A stretch of 64,000 nt of DNA, from assembly GCF_021560015.1 (NCBI RefSeq), contig NZ_CP073588.1, forward strand, positions 3,704,501 through 3,768,500, read 5' to 3'. The stretch comes from Shewanella vesiculosa (GTDB lineage Bacteria; Pseudomonadota; Gammaproteobacteria; Enterobacterales; Shewanellaceae). The notes under the pieces are model-generated. The model did not search any database. It was not told where the DNA came from and saw nothing but the letters and a program-made list of their open reading frames with translations. A program made the position numbers and the translations under genes. Of the stretch, positions 1-9,122 are shown in pieces. The first letter of the stretch is position 1; each line of letters opens with the position of its first letter.

Positions 1-575
1 CCTAAGCTCACGATCAATTTAAAGGCGTAATCAACGCTAGCAATTTCTGGCCAATGTGTGGCCATAAATACATCACTGGAAGCATAAAACGCGATACTGA
101 AAAACACTAAGGTATCGACTAAGTTACCCACTAATGTTGATGCTGCGGGGGCAACCCACCAAGCTTTGGCCTGACGTAATTTAGCAAATACAGTGATGTC
201 CATTAGCTGGCCAATCAAGTACGCCACAAAGCTGGCAAAGGCGATGCGAAACACAAAGCTGTTCCACTCGATTAATGCACCAAATGCTTGTAATTGACCT
301 TGGTGAAACAATACCCCGACTAAATACGACACCACAAGTGACGGTATCATGGCTTTAAGAATAATGCCTCTAGCAGCTTGTTGGCCAAAAATTCTTACGG
401 TTAGGTCGGTGGCGAGATAGACAAATGGAAAGCTAAATGCACCCCAAGTGGTGTGGTAGCTAAACAGCTGAAATGGTAGCTGAACAAGATAGTTGCTTGC
501 GCAAATAATTAAGATATGGAAACTGACTAATAGCATCAGTGCTCGGCGATATTTCGCCTGGGTTAACGTCAACAT
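1..575 (-). CDS. yhhQ: YhhQ family queuosine precursor (preQ0/preQ1) transporter, 3' end outside window
   Basis: Inner-membrane VUT/ECF-type transporter for the 7-deazaguanine precursor of queuosine. The 191 codons present start MLTLTQAKYRR and align along their whole length with E. coli YhhQ as I remember it. Shared stretches are SNYLVQLPFQLF..HTTWGAFSFPF, LATDLTVRIFG and VAPAASTLVGNLVDTLVFF, and several hydrophobic segments are evident. The ATG at 575 has an AAAAAGG Shine-Dalgarno seven bases upstream. That Shine-Dalgarno lies in the tail of a predicted preQ1 riboswitch, which fits the substrate. The C-terminus lies beyond base 1. Confidence 0.9.
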   Translation of the reverse strand, partial: MLTLTQAKYRRALMLLVSFHILIICASNYLVQLPFQLFSYHTTWGAFSFPFVYLATDLTVRIFGQQAARGIILKAMIPSLVVSYLVGVLFHQGQLQAFGALIEWNSFVFRIAFASFVAYLIGQLMDITVFAKLRQAKAWWVAPAASTLVGNLVDTLVFFSIAFYASSDVFMATHWPEIASVDYAFKLIVSL

Positions 576-581
576 ATTGTG

Positions 582-620
582 GCCTTTTTAATTGGGTTAG
601 CGCGGGGTGAGGGAACCCGC
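582..620 (-). promoter_or_regulatory. Probable preQ1-I riboswitch in the yhhQ leader
   Basis: On the minus strand a 5-bp stem GCGGG (620-616)/CCCGC (606-602) encloses the loop UUCCCUCAC. An A-rich tail follows and ends in AAAAAGG (589-583), the ribosome binding site of yhhQ. Loop CCU (612-610) can pair with tail AGG (585-583), forming the H-type pseudoknot of preQ1-I aptamers and hiding the Shine-Dalgarno. The GGUUC...CCC pattern matches the class consensus. The assignment is by eye; the gene behind it is a queuosine-precursor transporter, an established target of this class. Confidence 0.65.
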
Positions 621-879
621 TATTAATTAGTTAACAGTATTTACTGGTGTTAACGAGACTATATAGCCTGAGTTAAGCCGATAAGTTAATACCTGTTATA
701 GAGAATATTATCATTATAGTTTATTGGTCGTGTTTGCTGATAAATACACCACTTAATTAACCTTTTTAAGCGCATTCATGGCGGTCAGCAATCATGGGGG
801 CGGGATAATAGCATGGGTTTTGTACAAGCGAAAGGCCTAGTCATGGCGAGCAAGCATCGTTGGAGTCAGCTTAGGAATA
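621..879. other. Intergenic region between yhhQ and menF
   Basis: AT-rich spacer. It should hold the yhhQ promoter on the minus strand and the 3' trailer of menF. I see no ORF and no convincing terminator. Confidence 0.4.
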
Positions 880-2262
880 TTAAAAATCGATTAATATAGA
901 CAATACTGTCGCTAATTTGTTTTCCAGCTCTTGCCACTCAGCTTCAGGATTTGACCCCGCAACAATACCTGCTCCGGCAAACAAGTTGATTCTTCTGGGT
1001 TCAATTAAAGCGCTGCGGATTGCAACAGAAAACTCTGATTCATGGTGATTTAAATAACCACAAGCTCCAGCATACCAACCTCTAGCGTAACCTTCTCGCT
1101 GGCGAATAAAGTTTAATGCCGCCTCGCGAGGTAAACCTCCTACGGCAGGAGTAGGATGCAGCGCCCGTAATAATTCAAAATCACTAATGCCTGGTTTTAA
1201 CTGTGCTCGAATAGCGCGATGTAAATGTTGAATATGATCAAGCTTAAATATTTTAGGTTGCTCGTCGGCGCCCACATACTGACTTAATGGTGTGAGTACA
1301 TTGACAATATGCTCTCTGACTAACTGATTCTCATGGCTATTTTTAATATCATCTAATAGCGCTTGAGCCAGTAATGCATCCTCATCAGGATTAAGCCCTC
1401 GCACTGTTGTTCCGGCTAATGCTTCGGTAAACAGTTCCTGTTGGCGGCGTAAATATAACCGTTCGGGTGAACAAGATATAAATGCGCGTTCAGGGCTAAA
1501 TTGAAAGCCAAATTGAAAGCTATTTGGATTACGCCCTTGCCAACAGGCTAAAACAGTCCAAGGGTCAATATGGTCATTTACATCAATTTGGCTGTGGCGT
1601 GATAAGACGACTTTGGGGGTCGATTTGATAAAATTAGCTTGGGTGACCTGTTCAACTAATTCCTTCCAACGGGCAAAATTAGGTAAATCACTTCGACCCA
1701 TTAACATGAGTTTATTCGGTGGTGACAAGGGAGCAGGTTTTTGCACCATTGCGATAGTATCAAGTGCAGCTTGGATTTCGTCTTCAGCATTTCCATTCTC
1801 AAAATTAAGGTTTACTAATATCCTAACCTTATGACCGCTTCGGCGTAATTCTATTCTAGGTAATATAAAGTGTGCACGGCCAAATTCAGGCCAACATTCT
1901 ACCGTGCGATCGAACGCTAAACCGCCGTAATAGCGAATGTCTAGATGATTGGTTTTGTTACGCTGTTGCTGATAGATTTGCGCTAAGGCATTGTCGTCGA
2001 CTTGGTCGGCAAAATAAAATGCCTTACATGAACCTATAGCGGCGACATCTTCATTTCTATCACGGCCATGCCAATAAATTTTAGGGTATACGGTTTGGGC
2101 ACTTAACCAAGAGATTAATGGCAATGCTGGAGCATCGACTGACAGTTGCACTATAGGGTCACAGATCGGTATGCTGCGAAGTTGTTCGAGCTTAGAGATC
2201 AACTCGCTAAATTGTGGTGAAAAAAAGTGACCTTTCAATCTGTGCCTCTCGTATATCAACAT
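880..2262 (-). CDS. menF: Isochorismate synthase MenF
   Basis: Converts chorismate to isochorismate, the entry step of menaquinone synthesis (or of siderophores in related enzymes). The 460-aa length fits MenF. The C-terminal half is a chorismate-binding domain: SPERLYLRRQQELFTEALAGT, a LDHIQHLHRAIRA segment, LHPTPAVGGLPREAA and GWYAGACGYL are the usual conserved blocks. The N-terminal 200 residues are variable, as in the family. It stands alone here, without the other men genes. Menaquinone is the quinone for anaerobic respiration in this group, so it indirectly supports the reductase module at 18.5 kb. EntC is the alternative, but no siderophore genes are nearby. Confidence 0.88.
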   Translation of the reverse strand: MLIYERHRLKGHFFSPQFSELISKLEQLRSIPICDPIVQLSVDAPALPLISWLSAQTVYPKIYWHGRDRNEDVAAIGSCKAFYFADQVDDNALAQIYQQQRNKTNHLDIRYYGGLAFDRTVECWPEFGRAHFILPRIELRRSGHKVRILVNLNFENGNAEDEIQAALDTIAMVQKPAPLSPPNKLMLMGRSDLPNFARWKELVEQVTQANFIKSTPKVVLSRHSQIDVNDHIDPWTVLACWQGRNPNSFQFGFQFSPERAFISCSPERLYLRRQQELFTEALAGTTVRGLNPDEDALLAQALLDDIKNSHENQLVREHIVNVLTPLSQYVGADEQPKIFKLDHIQHLHRAIRAQLKPGISDFELLRALHPTPAVGGLPREAALNFIRQREGYARGWYAGACGYLNHHESEFSVAIRSALIEPRRINLFAGAGIVAGSNPEAEWQELENKLATVLSILIDF

Positions 2263-2592
2263 AAGCGTTAACGTTAATAAACAGATGAAAAAGTGTCAAT
2301 TAGCAAGATTAAAGTGTGTGATCTGAATTGCTAATATAGCCATGAGATTTTGGTAATGCGTTTGTTAGGTAACCATGTTAAAGAATTCAGCTATTGGCTA
2401 GTGTTATTGGATCGTTATAGAATGAAAAAGCAATGTCGAACATCTCGTTGAGTCATTGTTAAAGTGCCATCGATATTTGTGTGATGATCTGAAGTAAAAA
2501 TTAGCTGAATTGAGTAAAGTAGTTCAAAATATAACTAGAAATTGCAAGTCAGATTTCGTTTTTTAGTTTCGTCTCCCGGAGTAATTTGTACA
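2263..2592. other. Divergent promoter region, menF / HD-GYP gene
   Basis: About 330 bases between divergent genes. A TTAACGTTAA palindrome lies at 2268-2277, just upstream of menF. No small gene is evident. Confidence 0.35.
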
Positions 2593-3786
2593 ATGAATGA
2601 TTCTGCCGAATCAAGCAATGTCATTAAAGTCCCTATCGATAAACTTGCTTTAGGCATGTTTGTTACCGCGATAGATCATCAGAACGGTAAAGTAGCCATC
2701 CGTAATCCCGGACAAATTAAATACCGTGATGCAATTGTCAAACTTAAAGCCAACAATATTGCATTGGTGTGGGTTGATATTGAACGCTCTTCAGACACCT
2801 GTGGATTAAAAAAAGCAGAAAGAGCAAGCTCTGCTAGCAGCCTATTAATGCGTAAAGCGACGGTCACTCGAGATGGTCAGCGAGGGCAAGCTAAAAAGTT
2901 ACTTGCTGAAGCCAAGGGGCTTATCAAAAAAGTAATGTCTGAAACCTTCGAAGGTAAAGCTATCGAAGTGGGTCAATTTGAAGATGTTGCTGATAAAATG
3001 ATTGAGTCGGTTATGGATGATGCCGACGCATTTAAGTGTATCTCAGCACTGCGTAGCAAAGATGCTTACTTACTTGAACACTCTATCAATGTTGCCTTTT
3101 TGCTCGTCACCTTTGGCAAGCACCTTAAGCTTGACCGCGAATTACTTAAGCAAATGGCGGTTGGGGGGATTTTACATGATATCGGCAAAATTAAAGTTGA
3201 TAACGAAATATTACACAAACCAGGTAAGCTGACCCCAGAAGAATTTGAACACATGAAATTGCATCAATTTTATGCAATTGAAATCATGAATGAAACAACA
3301 GGGCTGTCACAAGTGAGTAAAGATGTGTGCTTAATGCATCATGAAAAGCTTGATGGCCGCGGTTATCCTAATGGCCTCAAAGATGAGCAACTTCCTCAGC
3401 ATGGGCGAATGAGTTGTATTGTAGATATTTTCGATGCGTTAACTGCTGCTCGTTGTTACAAAGAAGCCATGAGCCCCGCGGCAGCATTTAAAATATTGAT
3501 CAGCTTGACACCATTTCATCTTGATCAAAAACTGGTATATGAGTTCATCCGCTGCGTGGGTATTTACCCTGTCGGTTCATTAGTACAGCTATCGGACCTG
3601 CGTGTAGGAATTGTATGGGATGCTAAAGGTCGCGATGCCTTGCATCCTATCGTTAAGTGCTTTTATTCAATCAAGCATAAGCACTATACCGAAGTGACTA
3701 TGGTGGATTTACTTAAATCTGAGTTAAATATTGAGCGAGGCGTATCGCCAAGTATGCTCGATGTCGATCCTAGCCCTTTTTACTAA
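2593..3786 (+). CDS. HD-GYP domain c-di-GMP phosphodiesterase with N-terminal DUF3391
   Basis: Probably hydrolyses c-di-GMP. About 397 aa: an N-terminal DUF3391 region (roughly residues 10-130) and a C-terminal HD-GYP domain. The metal-binding HD pair is H195-D196 in LHDIGKIKVD, and the signature is GRGYPNG with GYP at 257-259. The downstream HH..LDGRGYP and DIFDALTA segments are also present. The ATG at 2593 is chosen over the in-frame start at 2542 because GGAG sits about a dozen bases upstream and the family starts close to the DUF3391 motif. No transmembrane segment, so cytoplasmic. It is monocistronic, facing the haemoglobin operon. Confidence 0.87.
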   Translation: MNDSAESSNVIKVPIDKLALGMFVTAIDHQNGKVAIRNPGQIKYRDAIVKLKANNIALVWVDIERSSDTCGLKKAERASSASSLLMRKATVTRDGQRGQAKKLLAEAKGLIKKVMSETFEGKAIEVGQFEDVADKMIESVMDDADAFKCISALRSKDAYLLEHSINVAFLLVTFGKHLKLDRELLKQMAVGGILHDIGKIKVDNEILHKPGKLTPEEFEHMKLHQFYAIEIMNETTGLSQVSKDVCLMHHEKLDGRGYPNGLKDEQLPQHGRMSCIVDIFDALTAARCYKEAMSPAAAFKILISLTPFHLDQKLVYEFIRCVGIYPVGSLVQLSDLRVGIVWDAKGRDALHPIVKCFYSIKHKHYTEVTMVDLLKSELNIERGVSPSMLDVDPSPFY

Positions 3787-3820
3787 ATGCCAGTAAAGCC
3801 CTGTGAGTGAATAGCAATAA

Positions 3821-4252
3821 CTAATGGCCAATAATCTGTTGGTACATGGGTGCTAACTTAGCTAGAAGCGCATTACGTGTTGCGATAGGAATATGCTGTT
3901 GTTTAAGGGCTTCAATCAAATGGCCCACTAAGGCATCAAAGTCGGCTTGGCTAATGTGCAGTCCGATATGGGCATCATACATAGATGCTCCTTGATAAAG
4001 ACACTCACCGCCAGTGACAACACATAAATGCTCAATCAGCCGTTGACGAAAAACACTGATGTCGGTTTGTTCAAAGTGATGCAAGAGGCGTTTGTCTTGG
4101 GACAAATTAACCAGGAAATCGTCGGTGATCATACTGATGCCTTTGTTTCCCCCCAGCTGCTGGTAAAGGCTTGTTGGTTGGCTTGCGCAGCCAGTAGACA
4201 GTAATAACAGTGCGCCCAATACCAGTAGATGATGTTTAAAAGCATTCAGCAT
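3821..4252 (-). CDS. Group 1 truncated haemoglobin-like lipoprotein
   Basis: Small haem protein likely anchored in the periplasm. A signal peptide ends in a lipobox (LLLSTGC), followed by a roughly 115-aa truncated-globin domain. The motif YQGASMYDAHIGLHI gives the proximal His (F8), and FDALVGHLIEAL matches the family's last helix. The usual B9-B10 Phe-Tyr pair reads Phe-Leu (DDFLVNL), so the distal tyrosine that stabilises bound O2 seems absent. The ATG at 4252 overlaps the TAA of the upstream DUF3034 gene by one base (TAATG), indicating translational coupling; an earlier in-frame start at 4282 would lie inside that gene. Ligand-binding role not established. Confidence 0.8.
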   Translation of the reverse strand: MLNAFKHHLLVLGALLLLSTGCASQPTSLYQQLGGNKGISMITDDFLVNLSQDKRLLHHFEQTDISVFRQRLIEHLCVVTGGECLYQGASMYDAHIGLHISQADFDALVGHLIEALKQQHIPIATRNALLAKLAPMYQQIIGH

Positions 4253-5094
4253 TACAGTGTTCCCTCTACGGATAAATACCACCCTTGTTGCTGCTTAAAT
4301 CCGGCAATACTGCCTAAATCGACATATGCGCCGACAACCGAAAGGTGTTTATTAACAAACCAGGCGACAAAAATATCTTGCCAATCTTGCTCTTGCGCAA
4401 AACTCAACTCATCTGGTTTTTGTTTGTACTCATAACCCAGAGCAATATTATCAGTTAATAACACCGCAATAGAAGCTTCGGCTTGTAAGGTGTAATCGTT
4501 GTTGGTTGCAGTGCCAAATCCGAGTAAACCTGTTTGGTTTGCTTTGGTGGCTCTCAGGGTTAGGTTGGTTACAAGGTTACGGCCTGCAATGGCTTCAAAA
4601 TAGACCTTGCTAGCGGCCAAATACACATCTAACCCCCAATCATCTCTTGCTCCCACTGCTTGTGGTAAGGCAAAGTCATCAACACGTTTGTACTGTAATC
4701 CTAAGCTGATTTGCGGCATTGCGGTATAGAGCACTTCACCAGCCAGTTTGTATTTTATGCCTACAATATCTTGGCCTAGTTTGCCGCCCAGAGTGTCTAA
4801 ATCAAAAGTTTGTTTGGCAATACTCAGTTCAAAGCGATTATCAATGCTTAACGATGCTCCCATAGAATGCAGGGTAAAGTCGTCAACATAAACGGCGGAG
4901 TTCATCGCGGTTAAAGACCATTGATCAGAGCTTGCATAACCATTAATTACCGCCCAAGGTACTATGCCACCTCCGGCACTACCTTCAATAGTTGTTGCGC
5001 CGCCAGTGGCGATAATTTTGCTCGTATCAGCTTGGGCCTGCGTCACGATTAGGCTTAATAGCCCGGATAATATAATGCATATGATTTGATACAT
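4252..5094 (-). CDS. DUF3034 family outer-membrane protein
   Basis: 280 aa with a signal peptide (MYQIICIILSGLLSLIVTQAQA) and a body of alternating beta strands. Conserved-looking stretches are GGATTIEGSAGGGIVPWAVI near the mature N-terminus and GYASSDQWSL, as in DUF3034. A beta-barrel in the outer membrane is likely; function unknown. It lies 18 bases downstream of the GGDEF/EAL gene and overlaps the truncated-haemoglobin gene by one base, so it belongs to the cupredoxin/EAL/haemoglobin operon. Confidence 0.78.
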   Translation of the reverse strand: MYQIICIILSGLLSLIVTQAQADTSKIIATGGATTIEGSAGGGIVPWAVINGYASSDQWSLTAMNSAVYVDDFTLHSMGASLSIDNRFELSIAKQTFDLDTLGGKLGQDIVGIKYKLAGEVLYTAMPQISLGLQYKRVDDFALPQAVGARDDWGLDVYLAASKVYFEAIAGRNLVTNLTLRATKANQTGLLGFGTATNNDYTLQAEASIAVLLTDNIALGYEYKQKPDELSFAQEQDWQDIFVAWFVNKHLSVVGAYVDLGSIAGFKQQQGWYLSVEGTL

Positions 5095-5112
5095 TAGCGC
5101 ACCGTATCTTCA

Positions 5113-7422
5113 TTAGAATGGGACATTAGATTGATTGAATTGTTGAAACCATACAATAAAATCATCCGCTTTTAATGGCTTAGAATACACATAGCCTTGA
5201 ATTATATCACAATTAAGCTTGCGCAAAATATCGATTCCTTCTGCGGATTCTACGCCTTCAGCCACTACGGATAAGTTAAGTCCCTTAATTAACCTAATGC
5301 TAGTATCGACGATCATTAAATCAGTGGCATCGGTATGAATATCTTTAATAAAACTGCGATCAATCTTCACTTCATTGACCGGTAATAATTTCAAATAGGC
5401 TAATGAAGAGTGTCCTGTGCCAAAGTCGTCGATGGCAATCGATATACCGATATTGCGAAATTGCTGTAAAACCGCAATCACCGTTTGCGCATCTTTCATC
5501 ACCGCACCTTCAGTGACCTCTATCGATAAGGCGGTAATGGGTAAATTATTGCTAATGAGTAATTGTTCAATGTCCAGTGGTAGCTGAGGATTGGTTAAGT
5601 CGTGGGCGGATAAATTAATCGCGACCGTAAGTGAAATACCTTGTTGCTGCCATTTTGCTAGCTGTTTTATGGTGGTATTGAGCACCCATTCGCTAATAAT
5701 CGAGATATTACCTGAGTTTTCAGCTAAGCGAATAAATTCGTCCGGTGGAATAAACCCTAATTCAGGGTGCAGCCAACGGATCAGGGTTTCTGCTCCATGG
5801 CAATGATTCGTCTGAATATCAACTTTGGGCTGAAACACTAAATGCAGTTGCCCTTGACTTAGGGCTATCGGTAAATCGCGGATAATCATTAATTCACGCA
5901 GATAGCGCTCATCTTCGCCTTGTTGATAAGTGGCAATACTTAATGATTCCATGCGCGCTTGGTTTAAGGCAATTTCAGCATGGCGAATCAAGGTATCGAT
6001 GTCATTACTGTCATAGCCTCGGGATAAATCTACCATCCCTACGCGAACGTTGACTGTGATTTTTGAGCCTTGAATGGCAAAGGGTTGAGTTAATAAGCGT
6101 AAATAATTATCAAGCTGTTGATCATCAATACCAGGTTGGAATAATAATAAAAACGAGTCGCCATCTAAGCGCGATATTAACTGTGCTGTTGGAGATAAGC
6201 TTTCTAAGCGACTGGCAAACAATACCAACAGATCATCGGCATTGGCAAAGCCAATAATGTTATTCAAATGACGAAAGTTTTTGATGTCTATCATCACTAA
6301 GTTGCCATGCATTTTGCTTAGCAGCTGACTAAGGAGCTGTTTAGCTGCTACGCGGTTATACAAGCCTGTGAGGTTATCGTGCTGTGACTGGTAAACTAAG
6401 TCATTTTTGCGTGACTCAATGTTTTCACGCATTATCGATAGGGTGTTGGCTAATACTTGTAATTCTGCGGGAGCACCTTTAATTGGCGGAGGATTTTCGC
6501 CTTGGCCCACTTTGCGGGCAAAATTAACCAATCCATAAATAGGTTTGGTTAAGCCGCCAGCAAACCAGGCTGCAATCATAAAGGCCAGTAAACAGGTTAT
6601 CGCGAATACAAGTAACATGTTATTGCGTAAAGCATCGTAATTTTGCTGCCACTTAATATTCGATTGGTGTAATACCGCTAATTGATTATCGCTATTGTTG
6701 TCTAATGCAATGGTGGTAGATAAATAGCCCAGTGGTACGTCGTCGCTGACCACATCGATAGTTTGGTCTAATTGATCCATCTGCGCTAAAACATCTTGTT
6801 GCTGAGCGGTTGGCAGGGTGGAGACTATTTCAACTCTGTCAGCTGACTGGTTAATGAAACTAATATCGATCCCGGTAATAGTTTTTGCTTGGTCGGCGAC
6901 GTTTTTATCCATCGCAAAGCCCATACCAACCCAAGCGATTAATGTAGGTGCTTTAACGGGCTGCAAAACAAATTGGTAGCTACTGTGATCATAATTAAAA
7001 ATTTCGAACGTGGTTGAGCGATTTTTTGTTAATGCAAATAACTCATCAATATTCGCTTTAGTCAGACCTTGTAAACTTGATGACAGCAGGGTTCCCTGCG
7101 GAGAGAGTAAAATAGCGGCATCGGCATTAATCCGACGGCCGTGGTTTGCTAAAACGGATGATATTGTATCTTGCTCGCCGGTCGCGACCGCGCGCTTAAA
7201 GCCAAAGTCAGCACTTAATAATGACAAACTTTGGTTAAGCTGCTTGTTGCGATTTGACAACATTTCGACAAAAACGTTAGAGCCAATTTTAAGATTTTGA
7301 GTTTGTTGTTGGCGGAAATCTCGTTGAGTTGCGCTTAACACAAACAAGGCAGTAGTTAACTGCATTAAAGTTAATATGAGTAAAAATGCAATGATTAATC
7401 TGCTGCGAAAACTATTTGGCAT
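5113..7422 (-). CDS. Membrane GGDEF/EAL protein with periplasmic sensor domain
   Basis: 769 aa. One N-terminal transmembrane helix, a periplasmic sensor region of about 230 aa, a second helix (MLLVFAITCLLAFMIAAWF) and HAMP precede GGDEF and EAL domains. The GGDEF site is degenerate (RLDGDSF), so no cyclase activity is expected. The EAL domain keeps its key residues: GAETLIRW, NLSAHDL, EVTEGAVM, DDFGTGHSSLAYL, VVAEGVES and QGYVYSKP. It should therefore act as a c-di-GMP phosphodiesterase. The start overlaps the end of the cupredoxin gene by 11 bases. Co-transcription with cupredoxin, DUF3034 and haemoglobin-like genes suggests the sensor region may read a periplasmic redox or ligand signal (inference). 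Confidence 0.87.
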   Translation of the reverse strand: MPNSFRSRLIIAFLLILTLMQLTTALFVLSATQRDFRQQQTQNLKIGSNVFVEMLSNRNKQLNQSLSLLSADFGFKRAVATGEQDTISSVLANHGRRINADAAILLSPQGTLLSSSLQGLTKANIDELFALTKNRSTTFEIFNYDHSSYQFVLQPVKAPTLIAWVGMGFAMDKNVADQAKTITGIDISFINQSADRVEIVSTLPTAQQQDVLAQMDQLDQTIDVVSDDVPLGYLSTTIALDNNSDNQLAVLHQSNIKWQQNYDALRNNMLLVFAITCLLAFMIAAWFAGGLTKPIYGLVNFARKVGQGENPPPIKGAPAELQVLANTLSIMRENIESRKNDLVYQSQHDNLTGLYNRVAAKQLLSQLLSKMHGNLVMIDIKNFRHLNNIIGFANADDLLVLFASRLESLSPTAQLISRLDGDSFLLLFQPGIDDQQLDNYLRLLTQPFAIQGSKITVNVRVGMVDLSRGYDSNDIDTLIRHAEIALNQARMESLSIATYQQGEDERYLRELMIIRDLPIALSQGQLHLVFQPKVDIQTNHCHGAETLIRWLHPELGFIPPDEFIRLAENSGNISIISEWVLNTTIKQLAKWQQQGISLTVAINLSAHDLTNPQLPLDIEQLLISNNLPITALSIEVTEGAVMKDAQTVIAVLQQFRNIGISIAIDDFGTGHSSLAYLKLLPVNEVKIDRSFIKDIHTDATDLMIVDTSIRLIKGLNLSVVAEGVESAEGIDILRKLNCDIIQGYVYSKPLKADDFIVWFQQFNQSNVPF

Positions 7423-8114
7423 GTTGTCCCATCATATGGCTGGCATGATCAGAAGCACCAAATCCGCTAGGTGGCGATGATGGTTTATTTTGGTGTTCTA
7501 TATCGACACTAAGCGCTAATTGATTAGCGCCATCATTAAGGATAATCGAAGATGATGCTGGTGCAACAATTTGCCAAGGATGCCAAATCTTAACTTGATA
7601 TTCTCCTGGCGGTACATCCGTTAATTGTATTTTCCCCCGACGCATCACTTACCGAGAAATAAGGACTTTTAGCAACGTAAATAAAGGCTTGCATATAGTC
7701 ATGAATATTACAGCCGATAGCGACTAGACCCGCTTTATCAAAGGTAATCGGATCTGCGGTCGTGCCTACGTATAATTTTAGCTCAAATTGTTTGGCTTCA
7801 GAAAATGAATAAACATGGTGTCGAGTACGATCTAAATTAGGAAAATCAACATTTGCCCCTTGTGGCACAGCTAATACAAAAGGGTAAAATACGCGATCTT
7901 GTTGACGCATTTCGTAATGGGCTGTAGCAGGCAGTGTTATTTCTGATGTCGAGGTTGCTTCAAGTGGCGCAGTCGAAATAAGTTCTACCACGCTATCACT
8001 GAGCATATTACCTTGAGCATCGGTAACATCAACCGTTAAGGTTGCCGCAGTCACTGATGCTGAAATAATATAAGTTAACCAGAGTAAGTATGTAGTAAAC
8101 CGGAACATTGGCAT
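7412..8114 (-). pseudogene. Cupredoxin-like 'methylamine utilization' protein, frameshifted
   Basis: Exported copper-type protein of about 233 aa once one base is removed. Signal peptide, then a carboxypeptidase-regulatory-like stretch and a plastocyanin-like fold with HHVYSFS, the Cys-His motif GCNIHDYM and a downstream Pro-Tyr-Phe. The C-terminus carries PPGEYQVKIWHPW and a His/Met-rich tail (HASHMMGQHAK) that could bind metal. The frame breaks at the C5 run 7634-7638; with four bases the two halves join as SDASG-KIQLTDVPPG. The start at 8114 has GAGG seven bases upstream. First gene of the operon running to 3821. Confidence 0.75.
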
Positions 8115-8268
8115 GTATTCGCCTCATTATTAGACAGTAGAGCGGGTTGCAACATAATGGCTAATCATATGAACAATATGACATCATAACCTAGCATACT
8201 CAAAATACATCATTATCACAGTAAAATACGACCATTTGTTTTGCTACAAATTATTAACCGAGGTGTTC

Positions 8269-8919
8269 ATGAAAGTGTATTTATCGATTAGTTTAGTATT
8301 GATATCGTTAATATTACTCATTCCCGGTGTAACAGAGCCCATGTTAACGATGACAGGAACGATTGAAAAGTCACAGTTGCTTGATACGGGTAAAGACATG
8401 TTAACCCAAAACCTCACCGAAGATTCTCGTGCTAATACCCGTGGAATACTCGATGTTGCGGCCAGTCTGTTTGGCCTAGATACACTTGAGGGAGAGGTGG
8501 AGGTGTTTCGCAATAGTCGCAGTATCATTGATACCATAGTGGCGCTGTACCAGTCTCATAATCTAATCGTCGCCATGTTAATGGGGTTATTTAGTATTGT
8601 GATCCCCGCAGTGAAGTTAATCACTATGCTGATATTACTGCTGCCAGTGCCCCAGCGAATCAAACAACAGCTTAACAGTATGATTGGTGCTATCGGCAAA
8701 TGGTCTATGGCCGATGTTTTTGTGGTTGCTATTATCGTGACCTACATGGCAGGTAATGCTTCAGCCGGTATGGGCGATATGCTTAAGACTCAATCTCAGT
8801 TTGAAATCGGTTTCTATTATTTTCTAGGCTACTGTATTTTTTCAATCGCCAGCCAGATGATGATCGACATGACACAAACGCGAAAGTCACAGAGTACCTT
8901 TGTTAATATTGACGACTGA
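8269..8919 (+). CDS. PqiA domain (paraquat-inducible protein A family) membrane protein
   Basis: About 216 aa with four or so hydrophobic segments. The signature GKWSMADVFVVAIIVTYMAG is the PqiA core. Proteins of this family work with PqiB/MCE systems in envelope lipid transport, but no MCE gene is next to it, so it is a single-domain orphan. The ATG at 8269 is preferred because GAGGTG precedes it; the ORF also has an earlier start at 8236. Divergent from the cupredoxin operon. Confidence 0.8.
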   Translation: MKVYLSISLVLISLILLIPGVTEPMLTMTGTIEKSQLLDTGKDMLTQNLTEDSRANTRGILDVAASLFGLDTLEGEVEVFRNSRSIIDTIVALYQSHNLIVAMLMGLFSIVIPAVKLITMLILLLPVPQRIKQQLNSMIGAIGKWSMADVFVVAIIVTYMAGNASAGMGDMLKTQSQFEIGFYYFLGYCIFSIASQMMIDMTQTRKSQSTFVNIDD

Positions 8920-9003
8920 TGCTGCTGGGTTTTTGGGCTGACGACGATAATATCGACCTTAAAATAAAAAGAGCGTAAATCAGTTTCTTATTATCTTGAT
9001 GAG

Positions 9004-9069
9004 TCGTGAATAACACGAAAATAAGTCATTATTGTTTTGGATATTCAAAGTCGTGATATTTCGCGACTT
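9004..9069. promoter_or_regulatory. Operator dyads at the sigma-54 regulator's own promoter
   Basis: Two dyads: TCGTG-N5-CACGA (9004-9018) and AAGTCGTGATA/TTTCGCGACTT (9048-9069, two mismatches). A TATAAT at 9085-9090 puts the matching -35 at 9062-9067, inside the second dyad, so a bound protein would block the promoter. Related sequences recur at 10589-10623 upstream of the putative target gene. Confidence 0.5.
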
Positions 9070-9122
9070 ATGTTTTGCAATGGTTATAATGAGCATATGC
9101 ATTGGTAACCTTAAGATTGACT

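Noticed and set aside
3163..3168. G6 run in the HD-GYP gene as another suspected overcall
   Set aside because: The frame reads straight through it (MAVGGILHDIG) and matches the family, so this run is correct. Not every G6 in the window is wrong.
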